Source of the DNA: Chrysopilus asiliformis
Taxonomy: Eukaryota > Arthropoda > Insecta > Diptera > Rhagionidae
Assembly (NCBI GenBank): GCA_964034945.1
Contig: OZ035963.1
Span: 33,821,644-33,885,643, forward strand
DNA: 64,000 bases
Direction of reading: 5' to 3'
The notes beneath the pieces are model-generated. The model did no database searches. It was given only the letters and a program-made list of their open reading frames with translations, and was not told the origin of the DNA. The stretch's first letter is position 1, and each line of letters opens with the position of its first letter. This document shows, piece after piece, positions 31,794 to 45,700 of the stretch. Both the position numbers and the translations under genes were made by a program.

Positions 31794-32177
31794 TGCTACA
31801 TTTACACGAATGACAAATTTGTCATTTTTTTCTTGTCATTATGTTAATTCCCGTGTAAATGGCAAAATTTTTGTAATTTTTTCTGTCAGAAAATGTCAAT
31901 CTCTCATAAAAGAATGAACTTGTCCATTCTTTTATGCCAGATTGTCATTCGTGCAAACGCAATATTAGTTATGACAACTTTAGTATTCAACTTTTGTCAT
32001 AACTAATATTGCGTTTGTACGAATGACAATCTGGCATAAAAGAATGGACAAGTTCATTCTTTTATGAGAGATTGACATTTTCTGACAGAAAAAATTACAA
32101 AAATTATGCCATTTACACGGGAATTAACATAATGACAAGAAAAAAATGACAAATTTGTCATTCGTGTAAATGTAGCA
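31794..32177. mobile_element. 384-bp palindromic MITE, copy 2 (flipped)
   Basis: Same ends as 26473-26856, TAA flanks (31791-31793, 32178-32180) and exactly 384 bp. The asymmetric loop is reverse-complemented ('aactttagtattcaactttt'), so it sits in the opposite orientation. Confidence 0.88.
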
Positions 32178-32180
32178 TAA

Positions 32181-34029
32181 CACTTGTGTCGGAGACATTT
32201 TTTAATTAAATGGCATTTTATGACTCGAGCTGTTTGATATTTCGAATATTTTCAAACCCATCGAACTTCCCTGTCTCGTATATTCGATAACTCGAATTTT
32301 TGTCTGTCCCTTTTAGATTGGACAGAATCCAATAAAAAAAAGTCTTCAGTCCTATTCGGATAGGACTTGGTGCTATAATTATAGGAACGAATCCTATTTC
32401 ATATAAAGATATATACTGGAGAGAGTCCAATAGCACTGGTCAACACGACTTTTTGCCGTTAAACAAATCATACATTTTCGGTATCTCACATGCATAAGTA
32501 TTAACAGAAAAATATTAAATATATTTTATTACATCGAATTATCTAAATATACAATACAATGTCACCATACTATAAGGAGTTTATTTCTAAGCTCCTCCAA
32601 AACTATAAAGTCTTGTGATACAACAAGTCTCTGAAAATTCATTTCCTTGATTCCCATTCAGAGTTTTCCCTTAAAAACCTAGTTTCTGTAAGCACGGGGG
32701 AAGGTTTCATCAAGACATTATGACGACATCAAGGAAAATGGTCATCAAAAATGCTGCCAGATTTTTGTTGTATATCATCACGAGACTATCCATCATATTC
32801 GTATAGAAAACAATCAAAACGTTTAAAAAAATCTTTAGAATAGTCTTTTTCAAAAATTAAATACTTAAAAAGTTCATGTATTTTTATTTTTTTAAAATAA
32901 ACTGAATTCGCTATGAAAATGGGTGTTTCTTTTATTTTTTTTACAGACATAATATAACTAATTTCATGCCAAGGTATGAAAAAAAATCATTTGCGAAGCG
33001 CGGCAAAAAAAATATATATTCTTTTTGTTAACCAGTGTAATTAATGGAGACATTACAACGTTTTGTAGGATTCATTCCTTTTATTTTCGGATTGAGTCCG
33101 TTACAGAAGGGAATGTTTTTCAATTTTTTGTCGTAACATGTCTAACTTATACAATAATCCCTCCCATCATTTTGGGAATGATCACACAAAAAATTGAATA
33201 CAACAATTATTTTGTTGGAATGTGTCCTAAAAAAATCGGAAACAGTTACATTTTTTTTATAGGAATAACTCTCATATTTGGCCACTATGGCGTTAGAAAA
33301 ATAAATATGTAGTGCTCTGTTTGTTGGTCATTAATTTTTCAACTGAGATTTTCCTTTTAAAAAATCAGGCTCGTTCTAGTTTTACGATAATTCAAAAGCT
33401 ATTAATTATAGAAATAGCAGGGCACGGAACTTATATTTTTTTCATCAAAAGCCACTGTTTTTGATTGACCTGCAAGCAGCATGGCAAAACTTGGCCTGCA
33501 TATGAAATAGACGCACAATGGTGGCCGGTTGATTGTTAAGGGAATTGCAAACACTAAATACCGATACGTTCAGAAAGCATCATCTGCGAACTTTTCAACA
33601 TCCTCTCGTATATTGTAGGGTTATGATGTTAACTTTTGGAGTGTGTTTGAAGTGCATCTTGTGCTAAAAAATTTAATGCAGTAACTGAAACTTTTTATGG
33701 CATTTCATGTTAACGATATCGGTTAGATCATTTTCGAAAATTGGCAAAAAACCACTGGATAAATTGACATCTTATTGCGTGTAGTAAAAAAAAATTGAAA
33801 ATTTTTGCTCCAATTTAAATTTGATGTATGGGAAAATTATGGAAAATTCTGTCTGTACCTGTGCTTTGAAGCGAAGGACAAAATAATTTGAATTTGATGG
33901 ATTTCTGGCCACAAAACGGAACAGGAAAGAGTGATCAATATTAAAAGCAGAAAAGAAAGAGCTTATAAAAGTATGGGTATTTTTATACCCTCTCTTGCAT
34001 TTTAGTTGCTTTGTCACTACCTGTATATG
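32181..34029. other. Intergenic, no recognised feature
   Basis: 1.8 kb of AT-rich DNA. Short ORFs (such as 33025-33312) are Lys/Ile/Phe-rich with no domain. No repeat could be matched inside the window. Confidence 0.4.
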
Positions 34030-34031
34030 TA

Positions 34032-34302
34032 CACTGTGTTAAAAAAGTTTCGCGCTATCCCGCGAATTTGCATGTAAAATATAATTCTCCCCCACTTTAA
34101 CTCCTCTATAAATGATCATCTAACTTCAAGTAAAAAATTAAGAGAATGACCAATAATCGTGCTAGGAACGAAATTATGGTATATTTTTGAGAAAAAGCAC
34201 ATTGTTTCAAACTTTCCATATTTTAAGGTTTTTGTATTGTTTCAAACTTTCAATATTTTAACCTATTCGCGATGGTGCGAAACTTTCTTAGCACACTGTG
34301 TG
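34032..34302. mobile_element. Tc1/mariner-like MITE
   Basis: Ends 'cactgtgttaaaaaagtttc' and 'gaaactttcttagcacactg' are imperfect inverted repeats next to TA dinucleotides (34030-34031; about 34303). About 270 bp with a direct repeat of 'ttgtttcaaacttt' inside. No transposase. Confidence 0.6.
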
Positions 34303-34384
34303 TATATATTTTCAAATCGTTGGAAGCTTATAATTTCGAAACTGTATACTCCAGGTAAATGAAAATTGCTACCTTGCGTAGTTC

Positions 34385-34620
34385 CCGTGATAATACAATA
34401 TTAACACTACTTCGTCCTTGTAAGGGTAATTGAAGGTTTTGTAATTATAACGTAATTAAGCTTTTCCTCAAAATTTTCTTCTGAGTCTTTGGGGTCGCTG
34501 AAAACGATTCTGATTTAAAGGAGTCTGTAAAGATATCTCAAAAGGCAAGGATATATATTCGATGATTTAAAAGTATGAAACAAAACAAAAAAAAAAACAA
34601 TTTAAAAAACAAGTTTTCTA
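34385..34620. repeat. Fragment of repeat family W
   Basis: 'gataatacaatattaacact' and 'acttcgtccttgtaaggg' match 62620-62665, and 'cgctgaaaacgattct' matches about 62868. Diverged and without visible ends. Confidence 0.45.
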
Positions 34621-35141
34621 ATCTGATACGTTTTCAAAATGTACTAAAAAGTATGAAACAAGTTTTCTCACTAATGTTTTGCAGTTTCAAAAGACATGTT
34701 CTTTAATATTGTTTATTTTGACACAAAAATATAAAAAGTATTGCATGTAAAACTACGCCGCCATTATGGTTTAAGGCTATTACAGTAGTTGTGAGATTGA
34801 AAACGTATGTGTGATTAGTTCAAACCGCAAATGCAACACCACACACTTTATATTTTTGTCACAATAAACGATTTTAAAGAACAGATTGCTTCATTTATGA
34901 CGATCAACTTGAAAATTAGTCGAATCGACAATCGCCTGTGACCTTACGGAATTCCTACCAAGATTGCAATTACCCCTCATAAGACGGACTTTAATTCTAG
35001 TAGTATACATATATGAAGGAAAACTGTTAGTCATTTTGAGACTTATTTTTATTTAAGGTCTATTTTACGGATATTGTCTCGACTTCATATTACAAATATG
35101 TATAACAATACCCATTACGCGAAATTTCAATAACAATTTAA

Positions 35142-35414
35142 CCCTCCGTCTACCATTGGGGTCAATTTGACCCCACAGCGATAAAATTTTTCTCTAATTC
35201 TAGCCGTAATAGTTTTTGGACTTTGTAACTTCTTGACATTGTTTCTTTAAAAATTCTTCATTGTATTTTGCTGGAATTTATTGACATTATTGAAGTTTTT
35301 TCTAAGCGTACTCAGACATTTTCAATAACAACTAAAGGAAAATGGCTTATTGCCGATTGGGTCTAATTGACCCCAACGGTAGTTCTAGCAGTTTTTTTTT
35401 CGGTAGACGGAGGG
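35142..35414. mobile_element. piggyBac-type MITE with GGGGTCAATTTGACCCC motifs
   Basis: 273 bp. Inverted ends CCCTCCGTCTACC and GGTAGACGGAGGG are flanked by TTAA (35138-35141, 35415-35418). A palindrome GGGGTCAATTTGACCCC near the left end is mirrored by 'ggtctaattgacccc' near the right. Noncoding. Confidence 0.85.
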
Positions 35415-35511
35415 TTAAACGTAATATCACAAACCATAAATTTTTGTATTTTACTTTTTGTATTTGATTTTCTATACTCTACATGATATATCATATAGAA
35501 GTATATTAGAT

Positions 35512-35850
35512 TTAGTATACCGTTTGTAACGGATCGAACCAATCATCAGACACAAAAATGAACTACACCAGGGTGTTAAGGATGACAAAAGATTTCGAAA
35601 GGCATTATACATTTAAAAATTTTCTCGAAAACGGTGAGTTATATTGAAAAATGTATAATGGTAAAATGTGTCTAGAATGAGATTTTACATAACTTGACCA
35701 TACATCAAAATCTAATCGGACCACTCCTTTCCCCCTTTCCTATACAAATGATTTTTTTAAAAATAAACATTTTGTCTGTCATCTTATAGAGAATTTGACG
35801 ATTGGTCCTTGGGAATTGTAGCTTTTCTTATGTTTTTTTTAAGTCTGTTC
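35512..35850 (+). repeat. Old mini-me-related element without microsatellite
   Basis: 'taccgtttgtaacggatcg', 'aaaatgaactacaccagggt' and 'cgaaaacggtgagttatatt' follow mini-me order but are diverged and lack GTCY repeats. The closest relative in the window is at 47700-47925. Confidence 0.55.
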
Positions 35851-35889
35851 GATTTATTTATATATATGGAAAGGTTTTACAATCAGACA

Positions 35890-37025
35890 TACTCAAGAAA
35901 CACAACGAGGTTACAATCCGATAACGTAACCGGTTTGAAACCATGCTTACAAAACGCAAATGATGCAAAACTGGTTTCTGTAACGTGACTGAAACTTTTC
36001 CGATACCGCTGTGTCACCGGAACCGCCACGTTATATTTGAAACCTCACCTAAACACAGTCAAGGTAACAGCGAGGTGACTAGTAAACCGATATTATACTT
36101 TTTGGTTTCTATTGTGTTACAAAAAAATTTCTCTGTAACTTCGACTGTTCATTATGCGTTACAATGAAACCAATTTGAATCTTTTATATAGCACCCCCCT
36201 GAGCGACCGAACAGAGATGAACAAATAAAAACGTAAACAGAAAGCGAACAAGAAAAATCTAATGGCGAAAAATTAATGGAAACTTTTTGTGGAGTATTAT
36301 TTTATAAAGGACTTTTCTTCCGATTGCATGTCATGATTTTAGTTGCAACTAAAAATTTTCGGCAATATTGAATATAAAATTTTAACCGATTCTATGGGCC
36401 ATCAAATTATTTTGTTTTTAACGAAAAATTTCTTTAATTTTATTTTACCGGTCAAATTTATTTTTTCTTATGCAATGAAATTTTGATTCCAACAAAATCG
36501 TGCTGCTTCAAAAATGTCTCCTATCTATTTTTATACAATTTTCTTCAGTTATTAGTCTAAAATAAGAAATTTAATTCTCGAAGCGAAATCGTTTGCATCA
36601 AATGTCAATGGGGAATATGGCGGCTGAAGGCATCAACTTGGTTACGAAATAAGTGTTTCGGAAAGGTTTCTTTGTGAATCAATTGAAACCATAGAAAAAC
36701 GGGTTTCACTAAACCTCCTCTGAAACCTCAAGGTATTGAATGAGTTACTAAATAGCCTCTTTTTTCCATCCGTCACAAATTGGTTACGAAATAAGTGTTT
36801 CGGAAACGTTCCTTTGTAGCCTGTAAAAGCAAAGTTGAGAGTAGGTTTCAGTGCACCTTACTACAGACCGAAAAGTTTCATCCGTGTTACAAGACAACCA
36901 TACATTTCAGTATTGCAACGTACTTTCAAAATAGCAGTATCACATACGTTACTTGGTAATTAGTTACATAGTAACCCCAATTTTGCCAAGCTCGAGAAGT
37001 TACACTTTTTACAAATTGTTTCTTG
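35890..37025. mobile_element. Possible TIR element with GGTTTCA/GTTAC motifs
   Basis: Short inverted ends 'ctcaagaaaca' and 'tgtttcttggg' bracket about 1.1 kb rich in 'ggtttca', 'tgaaacc' and 'gttacgaaataagtgtttcg' motifs. Contains the segment (36207-36590) found inverted at 3235-3650. No duplication or transposase identified; the ends are tentative. Confidence 0.4.
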
Positions 37026-38139
37026 GGCAGTGACTTACATACCGCGAATTTCCATTCTGCCGTTTTCACATGATGCGGGCACTGACCGAGAAATATTGAA
37101 CTTGACCTATTTTTAGCCATTGCTCATCTAGATCGGCGTAAAAACCAAATATGAGGCAAGAAAGTGAATTTTATATCTGTATAGATACCGTAAACTGAGG
37201 TGACTTTCACCCAAAAAAAAGGTCTTAGTAATTTTTCGACTATATTTTTACTTTGTGCGTAAGTACCACATAGTTTTTTGTATTTATTTTCTTTGTAAGA
37301 CCTTTCTTAATTTAAGAAACGTATTATTAAGCCTATAGAAGTTTAAATATATTATAATTTTCGGTTACTAGTATTCAATCATATTTTTGTTTAATTTAAT
37401 AACGGTTTTTAATCAAGAAACTTAGCAGAGGTGGGTTGCAGATCGGAGGTTTCAAATCTCAGTAAAGGTCATGTAAAGAAACGTGCATATACTTTTCCCC
37501 GGAAGATTTTGAAATCGCCGAGTATTTCTCGGTTTTCCAGGTACTATAACTAATATGATCTAAAACCGAACCACACTTGCAATACTTCTGCACAACCCTG
37601 TCACTATAATAGATTACGTTATAAGTTGGTCTGTCAGTTCGCTGATAGATCGAGAAACACTGAAGCAATTTGAACCAAATTTCAAAGTCAAGTTCTTAGT
37701 ATCGAAAATACTTAATCAGATAAAAAGATTTTTTTTTCGGAAATTGTTAACGTTATATAAAGCTAGTTGATATTTATTTATTGTTTAACCATTGAACCAT
37801 TTCTGGTTCATGGTTTATACTCGACCTTGTGGCACTGAAACCTATTGGAATTTCTCGGCTTATAAGGTCTGCAAAAATATAACAAAATTGTTATATTATT
37901 TTTGCGGATGTTTTCACATCCAAATTTCCCCCCAACAGGTCAGGCATGTCTGCCCCGAACACCCATCAGGAGCCTGTTTCTGTTATGGAAGCTGGCTCAC
38001 CGTCATCAGAGCCTGCTTTACCAGCTTCCACGCAGGCCTACAAGATTTTGGTGGAGTAAAAGTCGATTCTAGTTTATATCGCCCGTTTATTAGATGTCAA
38101 TTGGCAAAATGGTAGTCACCAGATTATTAACAATTCACA
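37026..38139. other. Intergenic; perfect hairpin at 37869-37905
   Basis: A GC-richer patch at 37930-38050 carries a 107-codon ORF (37792-38115) with no recognised domain. A hairpin with arms 'gcaaaaatataac' and 'gttatattatttttgc' lies at 37869-37905. Nothing else can be supported. Confidence 0.35.
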
Positions 38140-38640
38140 AGAGTTGCCTTTCTGTCTGTCAGCCTGTGTAATTTTGTTTTTTATTATTTACTCCGAAACT
38201 ACGCGTTTTTCAGTAGTTTAACGTGTGCCATAAGCCGGAGACAATAAAATTTCCTACATTTTTGTCTATCACTAGAACTTTATATCAGAAGCCGTTATCG
38301 AGATATGCCGTTATCGAGATATGCCGTTATTTAAAAAATATCACGTTTTTGCCATTATCTCAAAAAATAATGCATTTTTGGTAGTTAAATGTATGAGATG
38401 TTATCACTGTTATCGTTTACCGTTATTGAAATATTGAAGTTTAAAAAATAGATTTTTGCCACTTGCTTGTAAAATAACGGTTTTGCAAAAAAAAAAAAAC
38501 AAAAAACCGTTAAATGTAGAATTAAAGATATTAAAATTCTCTACATCTTTTTCCTTTTGCCGTAAATCGATTTCTTTATTGTTCGATAACAGATATTTTA
38601 AACTTTGTAAAAAAATCACTTTTTTATACAAACTAAAATT
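38140..38640. repeat. Repeat family Y copy
   Basis: 'ttatttactccgaaactacg' opens the copy; 'gccgttatcgagatat' is present twice in tandem, followed by 'cgtttaccgttattgaaata'. These phrases are shared with 40940-41345 in the same order. Confidence 0.6.
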
Positions 38641-38676
38641 TTATTGTATAGTAAAATTTTATCGTTGTATAGTGAC

Positions 38677-39612
38677 GGGTAGGAGCGGGCTTGTTGAATT
38701 ACTTTTTAGAATTTAGGTTGTAGCGCGCACATAAAGTCACATATCGCTCCAATGGTTAAGCCATTCGATAGAGTGGTACCTTGACTACATTTCATAGAAG
38801 AAAATTTTTTTTAAATGCTTTATTAACTGCCCTCCAGTTCAATTTAAAGGGTGATTCAACATGCCCGCCGATTTGCAAGTGGTGCGGGTAAGTTGAATAA
38901 TTGTAAGTTTTCATACTTAAGAATGAAAAAACGTTATTTCTTTAAAAAAAAGAATGAAATAAAGTATTTTTTTAAGCAAAAAAATTTTAATATACATTAT
39001 ATAATGTAAATATGAAAAAAAAATGAAATTTACAATTTAGTTAATCGCTTATTTGGTTTTTTTAGTTGACCAATTTTTGATTGTTTTCCTGCTGCGTTTT
39101 TATAAAAAATGTAAAAAATCATCAAGAAACAAACAAAAAGTGATAAAAGAACAAAGGAAATGTGAAACCAACGTCCAAAAACCAAAAAAATACGTAAGAA
39201 AAAAATGATTCAACTTGCCCGCCAAGCCGTTATTCAACTTACCCGCAATCCACTTTTTTGATATTTTCTCTTAGAAAAATCACAAAAACAATAAATTTGA
39301 CTGTCCCACGAGGTTTTTTTTATTCTAGAGGTGTTGCACAACACTTTTAATACAAAAAATTTCCAGATTGACAAAAATTTGTATGAGAAATGGGTAAATC
39401 ACTGTATAGTCTAATATTTACTTTTAGAGCCAAAAACACACATATTCCTGTCACTTACGATATAAATAAGGTATCGCTGTCAAAATTTTATGGCAAGTAG
39501 AGGACATCAGTACTAACAACATACTAAAATTTCAAAAAAATTAACTGAGTAGTTTTTTTAAAATTTGCAATAATTCAACATGCCCGGTAATTCAACAAGC
39601 CCGCTCCTACCC
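38677..39612. mobile_element. TIR transposon with AACATGCCCG motifs
   Basis: 936 bp. Inverted ends GGGTAGGAGCGGGCTTGTTG and CAACAAGCCCGCTCCTACCC. 'attcaacatgcccg' and 'gattcaacttgcccgcc' type motifs recur on both strands. No clear target duplication and no transposase. Confidence 0.7.
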
Positions 39613-39690
39613 TACCCTTAAATTTCGCAGAAACCTAGATTTTGTGTAAGAAAGTCATGTGCTATTCAGATAAGATATTTTTTATATTAG

Positions 39691-39972
39691 AAACATAACA
39701 AAAGCTATAATTGCCAATCTGGCAATTATTGTAAACCCGTATGGTGATTTAAGTGAACGGCGAGCAATTGTATCAAAATTCCACTTTGAAGGGAAACTTT
39801 TCAATAAGATTTTTTAAAATTTATTGTAATCGGATTTTGATGTATGGAAGTTTTATGTAGAATCATATCCTAAATAACTTTTGTTTTTGTTCTTTTTTGA
39901 TAGGATGCATCGCACAGTTTTTGAGATATTCGCAAGTTAATATACCCTTTGTTTTCACCATACGGCTATAAA
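39691..39972 (-). mobile_element. mini-me-like element F, internally deleted
   Basis: 282 bp. Both mini-me ends are present ('aaacataacaaaagctataa'; 'caccatacggctataaa') but the middle, including the whole GTCY microsatellite and core, is gone; the break is at about 39936. Confidence 0.82.
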
Positions 39973-42202
39973 AATATTGGCAATTATCTTAGCTTGACTT
40001 TTATTTCCCCATAAAATAATTTCTCCATAAAATCAAAATTATTGCAATTAATAAAATTATATTACAAAAACAAGAAAAAATTGAAAACTCGATAGGCATG
40101 GATATATTGGTTACTGGTAAACTCAATGCTATTAAAATTATGTTGGCTTTGATTTTAATGATTGTAAATGTTGATATTTGCTCTATATATGTAGACTTAA
40201 CAATTGCCTAATTACTGAGAAGAATTATATCGGATATGTTTTTAATTCAAATTGGAATACACATACATATTCACATATTGTATAATAGACAAATTACATT
40301 CATTTCATTATCCTAATTTAACTTAAACACAAAACGTTCACTAGTAATTTCAAGGCTGAAATAATATTTCAGTCTTTTTCTCTATGCTAAATAAGTATAT
40401 AAATAGTAGTTAGCCTAATTCTCATAAATACTTTCATAACAAGCATTAAGTCACAAACCGATGTCACTTCCAAAATCAAATTTTGTGACCAACTTTTCTA
40501 GTGATAATTTATAATATATGCGAGTGCTAGAAGTTGTATGTGATTTATGCGGAAAGTTTTCAAAGTTTACTTTTGCTGAAACGAAATGTTACATTGTTAG
40601 GGTGTACACATCTAGACAAACCAAATCCATTAAAGTTTTATATATGTATATAAATCCAATTAAATTTACGCTGTTATTTTCTATATAATTATTTCATATA
40701 GGGGAATACGGGCCAAAGCAGGCATACTTGGCCAAATGGGTATCCCCATATTATGGTGTAGTAAACCGATAGTGTAGAAAATTGCATAGGCGTACTTCAT
40801 ATATTGCGATAAGACGCCCTTCGGACGGAACCGAAGTGTTTAGCATATTTACTTTTTTATACGTGGTCCTGGATTGGGACGATGCTGTCAACTTTTGATG
40901 TAAATCCATTAACCGGGAGTAACAAAAATGGCGGTTTTTAAAAATCACAATTTCACTTTTTGTTATTTACTCGGAAACTACGCGTTTTCAGTAGTCCTAT
41001 GTACGACGACATTTGGAGCAAATAAAATTTCTTGCATTATTTTCATGCACTTGAACAGCGTATCTCAGGCATTATCGAGATATACCGTTTCAGTTTTTTG
41101 CAAATATCTCGAAGAATAATTGGTTTTTGATCGATCAATGTGTAAGTTGAATTGAAGATAGTAGCATTGCCGACAATTCTGTTTTTCACCATTATCTTCT
41201 ATCTTTTACCGTTATCGAGATATTATCATTAAAAGTTAAAAAAATAGATTCTTGCGAATTTCTTGTAAAACACAGTCAAAATTCTACGTATTTTTGGATT
41301 TTACCGTAAATCGATATATTTTACTGTTATTGAGATATGAGTGATACCTCAGTGTTTCAGAAACTCAAAACAAAGTTGCCATAACGTGGCACATTCACCT
41401 ATTTAGTGTTCAGATCTTGAAATGTTAAATTCAGTTGACATTTGAACGTTTTCTTAATTTGTGTTTCGGTTTCCCGTTTGATCTCCGAAAATATTCGAAT
41501 GAAAAGATTATTTGACTTGTATGAGTGCGTGAAAAAATGGAAAAACATACTTATATGCGGAAGGATTAAGAACTTTGTTATTACTTCGTAAAACGTGAAA
41601 ATCGTATCGAAATGACATTTTCCCTTCGACCAACAATTTTGTGCTTTTTCTCAGAAATGTTTAGTTTGGTGTGAATTCCTCGTCTCGGTCAATTTATGCT
41701 ACGTGTATTTATACTCTCCTGTACATAGAATTATTTGGCATAATCATACATGAATTTTGATTTCTTGCCATGTTTGGCAACAATGGAAAGCAAGAAAACT
41801 GCTGTCAACAGGATGAGCGAGAAAGAATGATTCTTTTGCGAGATAGGAACATGTTCATGTTGTGTAGAAAACTTTGTAGTGCTACTAGGTGTTTGCCGAG
41901 TAGCTAAATTAAAGGTTAGATTCTGCTGCTATGCGGTACCCAAAACATGATTTTCGGAACGATTTTGCCACCTTTGAAAAAACGTCAATTTGGTTACATT
42001 GTAGTATCCAAATTAAGTGGTCAGAGAGTTGCAAAAATATGTATTAAATACAGTAAAGTCACTACGACTTTATGATGTTTTTAGTGTGACTCGGTTTCTT
42101 TGAAGCCATAGAGTGAGGGACCATAGAGTTGGGACGCATGGAGTGCCAATATTAACGTTTCAAACAAGTGAAGATATTACCGTTAAGTAGCATTATAGAT
42201 TA
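39973..42202. other. Intergenic, including repeat family Y copy at 40940-41345
   Basis: The family Y copy reads 'ttatttactcggaaactacg', 'cattatcgagatataccg', 'atcttttaccgttatcgaga'. The remainder is AT-rich, with no ORF above 65 codons of note and no further repeat I can support. Confidence 0.45.
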
Positions 42203-42747
42203 CTAGCTTGCATACCCGTCGTTGCCGGGTTAAGTTTTTTGTATAAGTTTTAGAATACGAAGAAAACCGGAAAGAACTTAAAAACTTATGATAAAAATCT
42301 TGTCCTTGCAGGACTCTCCGTTGCGAATTAGTCTAACACCGGATTCGTGATCAGCGACCTCGAAAACCCTCTAATGCCATTTTCCCCGGGAAAATGGGAA
42401 AAAGGATATTTGCGTTATCCTTACAGGACCTTCCGTTTCTAATTTTGAGATTCTAACACCACATACGTGATCAGCGACCTCGAAAACCTCCGAGTGAAAC
42501 TTTTCAGCAGGATTCATGGCGAAAACTACGGTTTAAAAACACCCAAACCCCCTTTATTCCCCGTTTACACCCTTTATTCCCCGTTTACCCCCTTAGCGGT
42601 AATATTTCGGAAAACCCCGCCTTAGTGAGCGCCTACGTGATGGTTGGTATATACTGTGAAAGTTTCAAGTTTCTAGCTCCAGGGGTTTGGGCTGGGCGTT
42701 GATGAGTCAGTCAGTCAATCAGGTTAAACGATTTTTTATATATTAGA
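42203..42747 (-). mobile_element. Non-autonomous Helitron-like element (H1), A|TC...CTAG|T
   Basis: On the minus strand it starts TCTAATATATAAAAAATCG and ends 'ggcaacgacgggtatgcaag' then CTAG, flanked by A on the 5' side and T on the 3' side, the canonical Helitron insertion context. 545 bp, noncoding. Contains 'gcccagcccaaacccctgg', shared with 54460 and the 49.5-50.8 kb copy. Confidence 0.75.
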
Positions 42748-45700
42748 TAGTCACAACCGTGCCTTCAACGACATTTTGGTGACAATTTTAATAGACTAGG
42801 ATCAGCAACTAAAATTGTTAGTTGGTTTGGCCCTTATCCAGCCGAATTTTTTATTCGATGATATGATGATTATTCAACTAGAACACGTTGTTACTAAAAA
42901 AAATTATCTACGGAAAGTCCCGGGAAATCTACCAATTTCCGGAATTTTCCGTCACTATTTTTTAACTGCGAGATCCCGGAAATCCGTTTGAGAACTGTAA
43001 AAAATACTTTTCTTAAACTTTCAAAAAGGACAGAAAAAACAATTCAGAAAAAAATTCATATTCTTTTTGTATCTCCAGAACTAAAATGAATCAAGCGAAA
43101 CCAAAGTCACATTCAAATAATTATAATATCTTTGACATAAAAATTACTCTTTGGCGTTCCAAAGTGATTCTTTAAATACTCTTCTGAAAGCCAATACTTT
43201 CCAACTTTTTTGAGACCCTTTTTATCTAACAAATTGATGGATTGACAACTTCCTGCCTAAAATTTGGTTAAAAAAAATCGTAGTTTTGGTGTATTTTTTT
43301 AAAATTTAGGTATGTTCACGCCAAATTGTCCTAACGTGAAATCATTAAAATAAATATATTATTTTAGCAATATATGGTCATAAAATTCCTTTGTCTATTT
43401 TATTTTTCAGTCTTCATTTTTCCTTCTGGAGCAATTTACTAAGTGATATTTTATTATTAACGTAAAAACTAGATCAAATAGTCTATAAAGTACTTTCTTT
43501 ACTATATCATATATGTACTAACGACCATGAGCTCTGATCTTTATTGATTTTCAAGTGTTTTATTATTTGATTTATTTGTATTTTATGTCATTTTGATTAT
43601 CTTCATGCGTTTTGTATTTCGATCCTTGTAAGAAAAATTCCTGGGCTAGAAATCTACAGGAGCATACAATCAATAGTTTCAAATTGACATTATTTATTTT
43701 ATTAGTGTCCAACATATATATGTATGTATCTGGGTTATTTAACAAAACAAACAAAACAAAAAAAAAATGGAATCAAACGATTTCTGTGTGTATTTTATGT
43801 TTATTGCTATACAAAAACCGACAAAAAAAAACAATATCAATTTTTTCAAAGAACATTTATCGCCTAAGTAGGCATTCTATCATTTATACTAAAATCGCAT
43901 ACATAAACTTAGATTAAACCCCCTATAACCGGCAGATTTTTTAAATACATAAATATACAAACATCCTATACAGACATCCTTCGATCTAAGACGTCTCGTT
44001 AAATGACGCACCATTTTTCTCGACTTCGATATACTTGTACGACGACAAAAATTCGACATACGGAAACAAATTTCCAAGAAAAAATTTTCTTTTGAAAATT
44101 TCAAGCTTTGAATCTACAAAGCTTTCGAAAGCTACAATGATAAATGTAAATGCAAAATAATACGATTCCAGGAAGTTCTGTGGTGAAAAGAGCAATGAGT
44201 GTTTTTGTGTTTTTCGGCTGCGTAAGTAACCCATTCGTGACCAATGCAACATATATGTAACAGTAACTCCTCAATAAAGTATTAAAACAACATTTGACAC
44301 GTTAGCAATTTTCACTTTCTTATACGTAGAATAATAAAGTATTGTGTTCATGATAAATTGTGAACTTTTAATTTTGCCTTTTCCCGGACACACCTGAGTT
44401 GATTGGAGTAATATTATAAAAATATCTTTTGTCTGTTAGTCTGTGTAGAAGATTTACTTAATAATAAACTTTTGTTAGGGTAATTATTAAGGATTTGTTA
44501 TCCTCACTCTCTCGAATCTACTTTGAACTGCATATCGTAGTTGGCTACTAGTAGTCAAAGTAGTGATGGCAGACCGATATGTCAAATACGGATTGCTAAA
44601 CTGGTGAGTGACTTATAATTAATTAGTTATTGTGAGTGTTTATAATTAGATAGTTATTGTGTAATGTAATTAGATTAATATTTGTAGTCGTTCTTTGGGG
44701 ATGATTCGGGAAGGGTATGATTGAGGGAGATTGCATTCTGTCCGTCAGTTTGTTGAGTCGCTGAACAAGGTGACGAATCAGGGAAGATGAACGTGTGTCG
44801 TTCACCTGAGCCTGTGTCTCTTGTCAGCGTCAGAGGTCCAGAAGGAAGAGACACGTTCGCCGTGTCCTTCTTGGTCTGTCCGAGGTGGAGGGCGGGTAGC
44901 TGTAGGCCCTCACTGGGTCTTATAGACTTACGTGTTGTTTTTGTTTAAATTTGCAGGAGTGAGCTGGACCGGCGCACGACATCGGAGACTACATCTTTAC
45001 CCTCAAACCATTTATTCACCGAGCCTAGTTTTTGCCATCCTAACACTTTTAACAAATCTTTTAAATAAACAACTTAAAATTTTATTATCGTATAATAACG
45101 GGTTTACTGTAAATCTAAAATAATTAAAGCACTAAAGAGTTTTTAAATTAAACAATTTTGAGTGAGCATATGTGTTTTATAATAAGAAATATTTTTAATT
45201 TATTTGATTTATGGCTTATACTGATACACATTTTCGTATTCAATTTAATTGGAGTTATTGGTTTCATATGCCATTTAATTTGAGTAATGATATTACTGTC
45301 GAAAAAAAACAAAGAAAAAATATCATCAAGTCCAACATAATTTATTATTGGTAATTGTTGGAATCACTAAGCAAAAAAATATTTTTTGATGCTTTAATTG
45401 CTATCAATTAAGCGCGACGTAATAATTTTTACAAACTACATTTGTAATCATATCAATATTTAGGCTATTGGGAAATTGAAGGTACTTCATCCTTATATGG
45501 GATTATTTTATATATAATTCCACAAACAATTACTTTGTTTCAACGATATTTAAATACTTATTATGAACGAATAATATTTATATTGGAAATAATAAATAAT
45601 TACAGTTTAAAATGTTTTGGATTGATTTAAAAAATGTCCTGAAATAATACTAAAATAAGAGAAATGCATGTCTTCGGTTTCATAAGTTCTTAAGGTTAAA

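Noticed and set aside
33025..33312. 95-codon plus-strand ORF with hydrophobic stretches
   Set aside because: No homology, no splice partners and AT-rich composition; expected by chance in such DNA.
37792..38115. 107-codon cysteine-rich ORF
   Set aside because: Cysteines and aromatic residues are scattered without a known spacing pattern; no signal peptide or homology was recognised.
44530..45120. Possible LTR or noncoding gene with splice-like sites
   Set aside because: No matching second LTR, primer-binding site, ORF or homology was seen; left as an unassigned GC-richer patch.
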